Source: an uncultured Arenicella sp.
GTDB taxonomy: Bacteria > Pseudomonadota > Gammaproteobacteria > Arenicellales > Arenicellaceae
Direction: 5' to 3'
Length of the DNA stretch: 64,000 nucleotides
Assembly: GCA_947499305.1 (NCBI GenBank)
Contig: CANMNN010000003.1
Span: 186,001-250,000, forward strand
The stretch's first letter is position 1. Every line of letters starts with the position of its first letter. Below, in pieces: positions 17,117 through 25,736 of this stretch. The notes below the pieces were generated by a model that saw only the letters and a program-made list of their open reading frames with translations, ran no database searches and was not told the origin of the DNA. The position numbers were made by a program, and so were the translations under genes.

Positions 17117-17193
17117 GTGTTTTTTTATAAAAACTTCGAAAACGCTAGCGGCTCTACGTGGCGCGAGATATCAATAGGAAAGCGGGGAGAAAT

Positions 17194-17691
17194 ATGAAGT
17201 CAAAAGAAGGTATAAATACCAAGAAAAATGCGATGCTGAGTATTGGTGAGCTTGCGACTAGAACCGGTACATCAGTCTCGGGAATACGTTTCTATGCCGA
17301 CAAGTCATTGATACACGCAGCAAGAAGCAATAGTGGGCACCGAATTTTTGCGCGTTCGGTAGTGCGCCGAGTATCGTTTATTTTGATTGCACAAAAACTT
17401 GGCTATTCTTTAGCCCAAATATCAAAGGCTTTGCAAGCCTTGCCAGAGGAGCGCACGCCAAGCAAAGCCGACTGGTCACGCTTAAGTAGGGCTTTTAGCC
17501 AAGATATTCAAAGCAAAATCGATGAATTAGAAACACTGAAATCGAAATTAGATGAGTGCATTGGTTGCGGTTGCTTATCCTTAGCAAGTTGCAAGCTGTA
17601 TAACAAAGATGATGCTGCCGCCGACTTAGGCGCCGGCCCCCGGTATCTACTGGGTGATAAGCCTAGTGACCTGAACGACACTAAGCAGTGA
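17194..17691 (+). CDS. soxR: Redox-sensitive transcriptional activator SoxR
   Basis: A 165-residue MerR-family protein. The helix-turn-helix is MLSIGELATRTGTSVSGIRFYADKSLI, followed by SGHRIFARSVVRRVSFILIAQKLGYSL and the dimer helix. The C-terminal cluster CIGCGCLSLASC has the exact spacing C-x2-C-x-C-x5-C (C122, C125, C127, C133) that binds the SoxR [2Fe-2S] centre. The ATG at 17194 follows GGGGAG and is preferred to an upstream GTG at 17158. It is divergent from the VOC gene, with the SoxR box between them. No soxS gene is present in the window, as in many non-enteric bacteria where SoxR acts directly on effector genes. Confidence 0.96.
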   Translation: MKSKEGINTKKNAMLSIGELATRTGTSVSGIRFYADKSLIHAARSNSGHRIFARSVVRRVSFILIAQKLGYSLAQISKALQALPEERTPSKADWSRLSRAFSQDIQSKIDELETLKSKLDECIGCGCLSLASCKLYNKDDAAADLGAGPRYLLGDKPSDLNDTKQ

Positions 17692-17708
17692 AAATTAGAA
17701 ACCAGAAT

Positions 17709-17748
17709 CAAAAACGTCGCTCATCGAGCTCTACTCGGCGGCGACGTT
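17709..17748 (-). terminator. Hairpin terminator between soxR and the DUF4389 gene
   Basis: An 8-bp perfect stem (AACGTCGC at 17713-17720, GCGACGTT at 17741-17748) is followed on the minus strand by a T run. It would end the DUF4389 transcript and may also act on soxR mRNA. Confidence 0.65.
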
Positions 17749-17787
17749 TAAGTATTAGTATCGATCACATTAGTGACCGATAAATTC

Positions 17788-18075
17788 TTAACTCTCAGAC
17801 GGGATTACCAGATCAGATTTCGGGAAATCGCTGAACGGGAAAGGTCGTTGGTCGCTATTAAATGTGACATAACGAAGAATCTCTTGGACATAGCGGCTTA
17901 GGCTATCACCGAAGCTGAGTAGTTGTTGATTAGGTGCTCCACCGATGAGGGTGAAAGCGCACTGCGCGATTACTACTGCAGCTACCACGAACTGAGTTAA
18001 GTAAAAAGCGACCCAGAATAAGGCAACGAATAGAACACGCGTCCAGCCTGCGTTGCCTTCATATTGATTTGACAT
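17788..18075 (-). CDS. Small DUF4389-like membrane protein
   Basis: A 95-residue protein with one long or two short hydrophobic segments (RVLFVALFWVAFYLTQFVVAAVVIAQCAFTLIGG), then a soluble tail with LLSFGDSLSRYVQEILRYVTFNSDQRPFPFSDFP. That tail is characteristic of DUF4389. The ATG at 18075 is preceded by GGAGG, so the in-frame start at 18087 is less likely. Its function is unknown; the family is widely associated with envelopes. It is convergent with soxR. Confidence 0.82.
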   Translation of the reverse strand: MSNQYEGNAGWTRVLFVALFWVAFYLTQFVVAAVVIAQCAFTLIGGAPNQQLLSFGDSLSRYVQEILRYVTFNSDQRPFPFSDFPKSDLVIPSES

Positions 18076-18249
18076 AAAAACCTCCAAAGTTGTTTCAATC
18101 TAGTTACTCGAGTTTTAGATATAAGGGCATATAAACGTTTTTAAAGATTATTGAGAATAATCTAAGGGCCGACCCAAGTTGGCCGTTTATTTATTCGACT
18201 TCAAAGCCAACAATCCTTTTGACAGTCTAGCGCTTCCGTTGTACCATCT

Positions 18250-18266
18250 TATTTATCATATAAATA
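18250..18266. promoter_or_regulatory. Predicted GntR operator in front of dgoD
   Basis: A perfect inverted repeat TATTTAT-CAT-ATAAATA lies about 110 bp before dgoD. Near-identical copies precede the GntR gene and the alpha-galactosidase gene, so this is a probable operator of the cluster's regulator. It could instead be an AT-rich promoter element. Confidence 0.65.
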
Positions 18267-18374
18267 TACAGAGGCGGCTAAGTGTCGCTTATTGCTTGAA
18301 TTTTAGGCTGAGAATTATCGTTAGCGCACACGATTTGAGCGCGTCGGGAAGACGCTCCCCGCGGAGGATGTATC

Positions 18375-19523
18375 ATGAAAATCACAAACTTTAGGCTTTA
18401 CTCGGTAAAGCCCAGATGGCTCTTTCTAGCGATAGAGACTGACGAAGGCATCACAGGTTGGGGCGAGCCCGTGATCGAAGGCCGTGCACACTCCGTAGCC
18501 GCTGCAGTTGAAGAGCTCTCAAGTTATTTAATCGGGAAAGACCCTCGGCGTATTAATGATCATTGGCAAACGATGTATCGCGGTGGGTTTTATCGAGGTG
18601 GTCCGATACTCATGTCGGCGATTGCTGGTATCGATCAGGCGCTTTGGGATATCAAGGGTAAAGCGCTCGGCCAACCAGTGTATGAGCTACTTGGCGGCTT
18701 AGTTCGCGACAAAATGAAAACCTACTCATGGGTTGGTGGTGATGACCCAGCTGAAGAAAGCTCGCACATGCGCAGCTTAATGCAAAGTGGTTGGGATACT
18801 TTTAAGTTAAATGGCTGTGGGCGATTGCAAATAATTGATGGGCATCGCGCGGTAGATCAAGTGGTCGAGCGTATTGGTGCGATCCGTGCTGACCTCGGTA
18901 ATCAGGTCGATTTTGGCTTAGACTTTCATGGTCGCGTATCGGTACCAATGGCAAAAGTGTTGCTACGTGAACTTGAACCGTTTCGGCCCCTATTTGTTGA
19001 AGAACCTGTATTAGCAGAGCAGGCAGAACAGTATTCAGAACTGAGTCGAGGAACGAGTATTGTGCTTGCGGCTGGTGAGCGTATGTTTAGCCGATTCGAA
19101 TTCAAACGTGTATTTGAATCGGGTGGCATAGGAATTGTACAGCCAGATCTTTCGCACGCCGGTGGCATCACAGAGTGTATGAAAATTGCATCAATGGCCG
19201 AAGCTTATGACGTCGCTCTGGCACCGCATTGCCCGCTAGGCCCGATCGCTTTAGCTGCTTGTTTAGCGGTCGACTTTGTATCGCACAATGCGGTTATTCA
19301 AGAGCAGTCTATGGGTATTCATTACAACCAAGGCGCGGAATTACTCGACTACGTTAAAAACAAAGACGACTTCGCGATTACAGACGGCTACATTAAGCCA
19401 TTAAGTAAGCCGGGCTTAGGCGTGGAAGTTGATGAAGATCACATTAAGGAAATGGCCAAAGAAGGCTGCGATTGGAAAAACCCAATTTGGCGCCACGAAG
19501 ATGGGTCAATTGCTGAGTGGTAG
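18375..19523 (+). CDS. dgoD: D-galactonate dehydratase
   Basis: A 382-residue enolase-superfamily dehydratase, the same length as E. coli DgoD. Catalytic and metal residues fall at the E. coli positions: D183 and H185 (DFHGRV), E209 (EEPV), E235 (AAGERMFSR), and H285 (APHCPLGP). The N-terminal capping domain is complete ([22 protein letters not shown]). It converts D-galactonate to 2-keto-3-deoxy-D-galactonate. A GGAGG site precedes the ATG. It lies in a cluster with a GntR regulator and a GH36 alpha-galactosidase, linking released galactose to galactonate catabolism. The other dgo genes (kinase, aldolase) are not in the window. Confidence 0.96.
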   Translation: MKITNFRLYSVKPRWLFLAIETDEGITGWGEPVIEGRAHSVAAAVEELSSYLIGKDPRRINDHWQTMYRGGFYRGGPILMSAIAGIDQALWDIKGKALGQPVYELLGGLVRDKMKTYSWVGGDDPAEESSHMRSLMQSGWDTFKLNGCGRLQIIDGHRAVDQVVERIGAIRADLGNQVDFGLDFHGRVSVPMAKVLLRELEPFRPLFVEEPVLAEQAEQYSELSRGTSIVLAAGERMFSRFEFKRVFESGGIGIVQPDLSHAGGITECMKIASMAEAYDVALAPHCPLGPIALAACLAVDFVSHNAVIQEQSMGIHYNQGAELLDYVKNKDDFAITDGYIKPLSKPGLGVEVDEDHIKEMAKEGCDWKNPIWRHEDGSIAEW

Positions 19524-19600
19524 CGGACGACTGATGAATGGCGTGTTTTGCGCTTGCGTGAACACACATTGTCGCGTGAAGGTGTTGGCACTAAAAGGTG

Positions 19601-20314
19601 TTAGTCCCCTTCTTTCAAGGCTGTGACGATGGTGTCTAATGCATTATCCATTAAATACGCTGCGTTCTTGGCTGCTTGCTCAGGGTTGCCTGCGACTATC
19701 GAATCGTAAATCATTTTATGTTCAGCGTGATTGCCTGCACGGACACCGGTTCGCATATTGGTAAAGCGAATACTGACTCTCAAAGTGGTGTCGATGATAC
19801 GGCCCAATTGCATGAAGAAACGGTTTTCACTAGCATCCAAGATGCTCAGGTGAAATGCGATGTCTGATTCCAAAGGATCATCGAGTCCGGACTCGGCTTG
19901 TTTCATTCGATCCAGCGCCTTGGATATTAATTCAATTTTATCCGCGTTTTGGCGTTGAGCCGCAAGCATTGCTGCCTCGGGTTCTACCGCAACTCGGAGC
20001 TCCGTGAATTCACGCAGCAATTCAAGCGAAGGGTTCGAGTCGCGCATCCATCGGAGCACGTCGGCATCAAATAAGTTCCACTCAGACTCTGGTAGCACTC
20101 GAATACCTTGGCGTGCACGTGAGGTAATCAAGCCTTTAGCGGCGAGCGACTTTACAGCCTCTCGCGCAGCGCTTCGAGATACATTAAGTTGTTCGCAGAG
20201 AACGGCTTCACTCGGCACAGGATTGTGTTCGCCGTATTGCCCGTTGATAATCGCATTGCCAAGAGTATCTGCAACTTGTTGTGTGAGGTTCATGCCTCTA
20301 TTTGGACGATTCAT
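19601..20314 (-). CDS. FadR-subfamily GntR regulator, DgoR-like
   Basis: A 237-residue regulator with an N-terminal winged helix (ADTLGNAIINGQYGEHNPVPSEAVLCEQLNVSRSAAREAVKSLAAKGLI, then TSRARQGIRVLPE) and a C-terminal FCD ligand domain. The FCD domain carries D (ELRVAVEPEAAML, SDIAFHLSILDAS) and H (AGNHAEHKMIYDSIV) residues that bind a metal and an acidic sugar. Position next to dgoD suggests it senses galactonate or its keto-deoxy product, as DgoR does. It lies convergent with dgoD and divergent from the alpha-galactosidase gene, and the proposed operators surround it. Confidence 0.88.
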   Translation of the reverse strand: MNRPNRGMNLTQQVADTLGNAIINGQYGEHNPVPSEAVLCEQLNVSRSAAREAVKSLAAKGLITSRARQGIRVLPESEWNLFDADVLRWMRDSNPSLELLREFTELRVAVEPEAAMLAAQRQNADKIELISKALDRMKQAESGLDDPLESDIAFHLSILDASENRFFMQLGRIIDTTLRVSIRFTNMRTGVRAGNHAEHKMIYDSIVAGNPEQAAKNAAYLMDNALDTIVTALKEGD

Positions 20315-20358
20315 TCAATGCGCTACAAAGTTCTGGATTTAATTTTAGTCACATTGTA

Positions 20359-20375
20359 TATAAATATGATAAATG
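20359..20375. promoter_or_regulatory. Predicted GntR operator in front of its own gene
   Basis: TATAAAT-ATG-ATAAATG shares the centre and most of both arms (11 of 14 arm bases) with the perfect repeat before dgoD. It lies about 45 bp upstream of the GntR start, suggesting autoregulation. Confidence 0.55.
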
Positions 20376-20417
20376 CCGCAATTTATTGATACTTTTGAGA
20401 GAACGATTGAAATATCG

Positions 20418-20434
20418 TATTTATATGATAATAT
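20418..20434. promoter_or_regulatory. Predicted GntR operator in front of the alpha-galactosidase gene
   Basis: TATTTAT-ATG-ATAATAT has a left arm identical to the operator before dgoD and the same ATG/CAT centre. It lies about 115 bp upstream of the GH36 start. Together with the site at 20359 it may form a paired operator for the divergent promoters. Confidence 0.6.
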
Positions 20435-20547
20435 AATTCGCATTATTGCATCAAAGAATGCATTCAGTATTAATAAAAGGGCTTGTAATCACAGTTAGAC
20501 AACTGTTCGTCAAGTCTGACTACTTATCACTTATCAAAGGAATCTTC

Positions 20548-22782
20548 ATGACCGCTCAAATTCATTATTCAGGCGACTCCTCTGACGCGCGCGTATTCAC
20601 CCTCTCTAACGAGAACATTAGTTACCTATTTCGAGTGTCACCAGAAGGCTTGCTTGAACATATGCATTTCGGTGAACTCATCGAGCCGTCAATGGCATAC
20701 CCCAGTCAAGCCAAACGTTTACACCGTGGTTGTGTACTGGAATTCCAAGATTCCAAATACTATAACTTGAGCGATGTTCCTCAAGAATATCCAGTATTTG
20801 GTACCAGTGATAATCGATTGCCTGCTCTGCAAATGATTAACGGCGACGGTAACAGTACACATGTATTTCGATACCAAGATCATGAAATCCTAAACGACAA
20901 GCCGGCCCTAAGTGGCCTTCCAAGTGCGAGAGGTGGGCAGAGTTTGAGCTTGCTTGTGCGATTGCACGATGAGGTTGCTGAGATATCTCTCGAGCTTTGC
21001 TACACGGTATACGATGAGCACGACGTTATCGCGCGTTCCTCTAAGATTATCAATCAAGGCAATCAACGAGTGACTATTTCTCGCGCTATGAGTTCATGTT
21101 TAGATCTACCTGCAGCTGATTACGATCTGCTGCATTTGAAAGGGTCTTGGGCGCGCGAGATGAATCAAGACCGATTGGCGGTACCGAAAGGTCGTTTTAC
21201 GATTGAATCGTCAACTGGTACAAGTGGCAACGTGCATAACCCGTTTCTCGCGATCATGGACCAGAGTGCCACCGAGCGAGCAGGGCGCGTATTCGGCACT
21301 GCCTTTGTATATAGTGGAAATTTTGCTATCAACGTAGAGCAAGGTGAATTTGATTCAGTGAGAGTCACCACTGGCATTAACCCGTTTAACTTTCAGTGGC
21401 ACCTAGACGCTGGAGAATCCTTTACTACACCTGAATCACTCCAAGTGTTCAGCCCCAGCGGGTTGAATGGCATGAGCCAGATCTGGCACAAATTCATTAA
21501 GCAAAAGATTAGTCCTAGCCAATTTCAGGGTCAAGCACGTCCGACCTATCTAAATTCATGGGAAGCTGCTTACTTCGATATCAACGAAGATCGTGTTCTG
21601 GAACTGGCCGACCGTACAAAATCATTGGGCCTTGAAATGTTGGTGGTTGATGATGGTTGGTTTGAAGGTCGCGACGATGACACCACTTCTTTGGGCGATT
21701 GGTATTCGGATAAGAGAAAATTCCCTAATGGAATTGAAACCGTCGCCGAGAAAGTCAAGCAAAAGGGGCTTAAGTTTGGATTGTGGTATGAGCCGGAGAT
21801 GGTTAACCCGAACAGCCAGTTGTATCGCGACCATCCAGATTGGATCATCGGGGTGCCTAAGCGAGTGAGTTCCAAAGGTCGTAACCAGCTCACTCTAGAC
21901 CTGTCACGACAAGACGTTCAGGATTATCTGTTTGAGCGTATCGATAGTGTCTTAAGTAGCGGGCATATCGACTATGTGAAGTGGGACATGAACCGCACTA
22001 TGAGTGAAATTGGTAGCTTTGCTCTACCCGTCGATAGGCAGCTCGAGACTCCACACCGGTATATGTTAGGTCTTTATAAGCTACTCGAAAAAATCGTGGC
22101 TAAGCATCCGAATGTTTTGTTTGAGAACTGCGCCTCGGGTGGTAATCGCATGGACCTCGGTATGCTTAGCTATATGTCGCAAACTTGGACCAGTGACATG
22201 TCGGAACCGATCGGCCGCTTGCCGATTGTTAATGGTGCGTCATACCTGTTTCCGCCTTGTATTATGGCCTCATATATTTGTCCCGTGCCGAGTCATTTGA
22301 ATGGACGTCAAGTATCTTTAAAGACACGAGCAGAAGTTGGTTTTTTCTGCGCGGCACGCGGACTTTCATTAAATGCGGAAGATGTGGATAAAGATTTTGA
22401 GGGCTTAAAGCATTATGCCAAGTTGTATCAAGACACCGCAGACGACGTTGTTAATGGCCAATTCTTTCGCGTAAAGTACAGCGACAATGAGGTGGTTTGG
22501 CAGCTCAACTCCAGCGACGGAAGCACGGTTTATCTTGGCTACTTTCACATTCTGTCGGCCGCGAATCTTCCGTTTAGAAAAGCGCGCTTAGTTGGGCTAG
22601 ACTCTAATGCGCGGTACCAGCTTAAGGACAGCGAACTCGAATTTGGTGGCGACGCCTTGATGTACATGGGTTTAGATATGCCGTATGTTTGCGCCATGCA
22701 GCCCGACGAGGCCGACTACCTAGAAATGGGGGACTTCTCGTCGCGCTTGTTTATCTTAAAGCGAGCAAATGCTGTTCAATAG
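20548..22782 (+). CDS. Alpha-galactosidase, glycoside hydrolase family 36
   Basis: A 744-residue, full-length GH36 enzyme with an N-terminal beta-supersandwich, a catalytic (beta/alpha)8 barrel and a C-terminal sandwich. The barrel shows LGLEMLVVDDGWFEGRDDD, GLKFGLWYEPEMVNPNS, the nucleophile D480 in DYVKWDMNR, FENCASGGNRMDLGML, and the acid/base D550 in TWTSDMSEP. The segment after D550 differs from the common SDNTDA form. No signal peptide is present, so it acts in the cytoplasm on imported galactosides such as melibiose or raffinose. The ATG at 20548 follows AAAGGA and is chosen over an upstream in-frame start. It shares an operator motif with the divergent GntR gene. Confidence 0.95.
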   Translation: MTAQIHYSGDSSDARVFTLSNENISYLFRVSPEGLLEHMHFGELIEPSMAYPSQAKRLHRGCVLEFQDSKYYNLSDVPQEYPVFGTSDNRLPALQMINGDGNSTHVFRYQDHEILNDKPALSGLPSARGGQSLSLLVRLHDEVAEISLELCYTVYDEHDVIARSSKIINQGNQRVTISRAMSSCLDLPAADYDLLHLKGSWAREMNQDRLAVPKGRFTIESSTGTSGNVHNPFLAIMDQSATERAGRVFGTAFVYSGNFAINVEQGEFDSVRVTTGINPFNFQWHLDAGESFTTPESLQVFSPSGLNGMSQIWHKFIKQKISPSQFQGQARPTYLNSWEAAYFDINEDRVLELADRTKSLGLEMLVVDDGWFEGRDDDTTSLGDWYSDKRKFPNGIETVAEKVKQKGLKFGLWYEPEMVNPNSQLYRDHPDWIIGVPKRVSSKGRNQLTLDLSRQDVQDYLFERIDSVLSSGHIDYVKWDMNRTMSEIGSFALPVDRQLETPHRYMLGLYKLLEKIVAKHPNVLFENCASGGNRMDLGMLSYMSQTWTSDMSEPIGRLPIVNGASYLFPPCIMASYICPVPSHLNGRQVSLKTRAEVGFFCAARGLSLNAEDVDKDFEGLKHYAKLYQDTADDVVNGQFFRVKYSDNEVVWQLNSSDGSTVYLGYFHILSAANLPFRKARLVGLDSNARYQLKDSELEFGGDALMYMGLDMPYVCAMQPDEADYLEMGDFSSRLFILKRANAVQ

Positions 22783-22785
22783 AGT

Positions 22786-24135
22786 CTATTTGCTTCGTAG
22801 AAATTGTAAACCCACTCCCCAGCGATCAGGAAAGCCCGGCCAGGGTTCAGTGAGTTTGCCATCGGCCTGTTTGACTTGGGTGGCGAACTCACGAGTAGGT
22901 AGAAATTTTGCAGCCTGCGAGTCGTCTTTAAGATGCGTGTTTAGAAATGCCAATACCATGTGTTTGTTTACGCGGGTTATTGTTTCAGAGTTCCACGCAG
23001 GCTCAAAATAATGGCCAAGATCTAAATCGTTCTCATACGCCGCTTTTGGTGCAGGGTGCGCCGCGATATTGTGTCGTGCATTTTGATAAACCAATAAGTA
23101 TTTGTATTCTGAGCCGAGCTGTTCATAGAGCTTTTTAATGCCGTTCTCAAAACCTGATACGTCGTCATAATCGCCTCCGACAATTAAGCTAGGCACACTT
23201 ATGTTAGCCAGCGATTGAGCTTGATGGACTCCTTGCTCTCCGCCCCAGGGCGCGAAGGTGATCATGGCTTTCCAACGTGGATCTGTCTTATCCCGGCCAG
23301 CTGAGCATGTGCTCAAAAACGTGCTAAGTGCTTCGCTTTGATCGTTTGGCACGGCCATGCCTTGAACGAATTCCTTACTAAATTCATAACAGCCGCCGAC
23401 TGTATTGATCGCGCCATATCCGCCCATGGAGTAGCCAATGATTGCGGCATTATCATGGTCTATCAGCTTGGAGAAGGGCGAGTCAGTCTGAGTCAACGCT
23501 TGTAAAACAAATTGTTGATCTCTAGCTCGGTTATACAGTGTACTGGGAAATCCAGCTCCGCCGTTTTTAACAAAATCGATATCTTTATTGGTGGAGTCCG
23601 TGTGGTCGATGCTGGCGACTACATAGCCATGACTCGCTAAATGCTCTCCAAGATAAAACATCATGCTGCGATAACCAGTATAGCCATGCGATAGAACCAC
23701 CAAAGGAGCTGGCTTGAGTTCACCATTCGCGCTAGCATCGCGAATCGCCTGACCTTGCAGGCTAAATGGTTTGCCTGAACGGGTTTGATCTTGGTATACC
23801 GCATTTACTACCTTGCTATCAGCAACTGCAGCTGAGGGGTACCAAACTTCGACGGTAATGGGGCGATCGTAAACACTTTGAAAATCTATAGTATTAACTT
23901 GATTCGGGTTACTGAGTTTGAGCGTTCTCACTCCTACAGCGTACTTGCCACTATTAGCCAGCTCTGGAGTGGCAGTTGGTTGTGAACTAAAGAGCTGCTC
24001 CGCGATTTGTGCCGAAGACACTTGAGTGGTCATGATGCTTATGGCTCCGAGTGCTGATATAACGAGTGTTTTCAAATTAGAGAGGGTAAACTTTGATGCG
24101 AACAATTGTTTGCTAAACTGGGATGGTAATGTCAT
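22786..24135 (-). CDS. Secreted alpha/beta hydrolase (dienelactone hydrolase / PAF-acetylhydrolase-like)
   Basis: A 449-residue protein with an N-terminal signal region (LKTLVISALGAISIMTTQVSSAQ). The hydrolase core shows PITVEVWYPSAA, APLVVLSHGYTGYRSMMFYLGEHLASHGYVVASIDHTDSTN, the nucleophile elbow GYSMGGYGA and the late acid region VPSLIVGGDYDDVSG with the His in YQNARHNIAAHP. A GAGG site precedes the ATG. Similar secreted esterases act on short esters or lipids. The exact substrate is unknown. It is convergent with the alpha-galactosidase, only three bases apart. Confidence 0.85.
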   Translation of the reverse strand: MTLPSQFSKQLFASKFTLSNLKTLVISALGAISIMTTQVSSAQIAEQLFSSQPTATPELANSGKYAVGVRTLKLSNPNQVNTIDFQSVYDRPITVEVWYPSAAVADSKVVNAVYQDQTRSGKPFSLQGQAIRDASANGELKPAPLVVLSHGYTGYRSMMFYLGEHLASHGYVVASIDHTDSTNKDIDFVKNGGAGFPSTLYNRARDQQFVLQALTQTDSPFSKLIDHDNAAIIGYSMGGYGAINTVGGCYEFSKEFVQGMAVPNDQSEALSTFLSTCSAGRDKTDPRWKAMITFAPWGGEQGVHQAQSLANISVPSLIVGGDYDDVSGFENGIKKLYEQLGSEYKYLLVYQNARHNIAAHPAPKAAYENDLDLGHYFEPAWNSETITRVNKHMVLAFLNTHLKDDSQAAKFLPTREFATQVKQADGKLTEPWPGFPDRWGVGLQFLRSK

Positions 24136-24443
24136 TCGGCAGGCCTCGTAAAATCAAGATAATTATTAAAACTTACATTCCAGTATAGTTTATGACATGC
24201 GAGCGATTGTGATGCATGCTAGAGACCATTAAGCGGTGCGTTGGGTGCGCGTCAGGGCTTAGTTAATATGCGATTTACCGAAACTAAGATTATAGTGAAA
24301 AGGGTTTTATAAAAACTAGGGGCAACACAAGAGTGGCTTTTATTAGCGATTCAATGGAGTGTTGTATACTGGCGTGTAGGGCGCGTTAACACATAAAAAA
24401 GGGTTCGGCCGAGATCTATATGATCTTGTTTCCGGGTAGGATT
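24136..24443. other. Intergenic region with a possible promoter for the protease gene
   Basis: No gene is visible. A TATACT box at 24365-24370 could be a -10 element for the downstream protease-FHA operon, but I see no convincing -35 at 17 bp. The rest contains AT-rich stretches without a clear repeat. Confidence 0.4.
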
Positions 24444-25736
24444 ATGGATAAAAAAAGAATTATAGTGGTTTTGGGCTTATGCTTTTACGGGCTTCAAGCG
24501 CAGGCTGAAGATATCGGTAACGCTTCGGCTGCATCGTCATTGGGCGACAGCAATGCTCAATCTTTTGAAGCTTATTATGATCAGGTTTACCAGATAAGAG
24601 TAGTTTCGCCGCAAGCGGGTAGCAAGTCTTCAATCGGATCAGGGTTTCAAGTATCGAGCGATGGCCTGATTGTTACAAACTATCATGTCGTGTCGTCATT
24701 CGTTCAAGCTCCGCAGAATCATAGAATTGAATATCAATCGCACACCGGCCAGAAAGGCAGCCTGGAGTTACTCGACTTTGATGTAATTCATGATCTAGCC
24801 GTGCTTAGGCATTCATCACCAAGCCCTAGCTTTCTTGAGTTTAGCTCGGACATGCTCGCCAAGGGCGAAACAGTTTATGCACTGGGTAACCCTCGAGATT
24901 TTGGCACGAGCTTAGTTAAAGGGCCTAACAATGGAATGGTAGAGCACAGTTACAACGATCAGATTCTCTTTTCAGGCAGCTTAAATCCGGGAATGAGTGG
25001 TGGCCCAGCAGTCAATGCTTTGGGTAAAGTGGTTGGAGTCAATGTTGCTACCGCTGGGAGCCAGCTAAGTTTTCTGGTGCCAGCCAAAAACGCATTGAAT
25101 TTGGTAAATGCGGCACGCGCAATTGATCGAGCTGATTATCAGTCTGAGATCGCTTCGCAAATTAGATTATGGCAGCGTCCTCGCGTACAGCAGCTTATTG
25201 ATAACGATTGGGCGGTTGAAAAATTTGCTGGTAACGATCTCTTTGGTGAAATTCGCAAAGACTTTCAATGCTGGGGCCAGACTAATGAGTCGAATAAAGA
25301 GCGTGATATAGCCTCTGTGTCAAAAAGTTGCCGGGCGGGGAATTCAGTCTATTTAGATTCATCCTTAAGCGCAGGAGAGCTGTATTTTAGCTTCGATCAT
25401 TCTCGTGCCGTCACCTTGAATTCTTTGCAGTTTACCAGCGCGATTCGCCCTTGGATGTCGGCAAATAATTCTTCGAACTACGATAATTCGACCAGTTATC
25501 GATGTCATGTTGATTTTCTTGAGGGCGAAGAGCCGAGTCAAAAAGATGATTCTCACTACACGCGTTTAACAACCTGTGTTCGAGGGTTTAAAAAGATGCC
25601 GGGTTTGTACGACTCTCTGCTCATGCTCGAACGCATTAATGGCTTAGAGCAATTTGTGAGTCATCTTTCGATATCAGCAATCGAGCGTGATCAAATAAGT
25701 CAGCTAAATCGAAAATTTATTGAGGAATCGTTATGA
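24444..25736 (+). CDS. Secreted trypsin-like serine protease with a cysteine-containing C-terminal domain
   Basis: A 430-residue protein with a signal peptide (RIIVVLGLCFYGLQAQAED). The S1-type protease domain (about residues 45-230) has an intact triad: H81 in NYHV, D117 in DVIHDLAVLRH, S185 in NPGMSGGP. This is the HtrA/DegP-like trypsin fold, but no PDZ domain follows. Instead residues about 235-430 form an unrecognised domain with four cysteines after the protease (FQCWGQ, KSCRAG, YRCHVD, TTCVRG) that may form two disulfides. The ATG at 24444 (TAGGA upstream) is favoured over one at 24420. The stop overlaps the start of the FHA gene (ATGA), so the two are translationally coupled. Confidence 0.88.
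   Translation: MDKKRIIVVLGLCFYGLQAQAEDIGNASAASSLGDSNAQSFEAYYDQVYQIRVVSPQAGSKSSIGSGFQVSSDGLIVTNYHVVSSFVQAPQNHRIEYQSHTGQKGSLELLDFDVIHDLAVLRHSSPSPSFLEFSSDMLAKGETVYALGNPRDFGTSLVKGPNNGMVEHSYNDQILFSGSLNPGMSGGPAVNALGKVVGVNVATAGSQLSFLVPAKNALNLVNAARAIDRADYQSEIASQIRLWQRPRVQQLIDNDWAVEKFAGNDLFGEIRKDFQCWGQTNESNKERDIASVSKSCRAGNSVYLDSSLSAGELYFSFDHSRAVTLNSLQFTSAIRPWMSANNSSNYDNSTSYRCHVDFLEGEEPSQKDDSHYTRLTTCVRGFKKMPGLYDSLLMLERINGLEQFVSHLSISAIERDQISQLNRKFIEESL

Noticed and set aside
17158-17193. Longer SoxR start at GTG
   Set aside because: The ATG at 17194 has a GGGGAG site at good spacing and gives the normal SoxR length.
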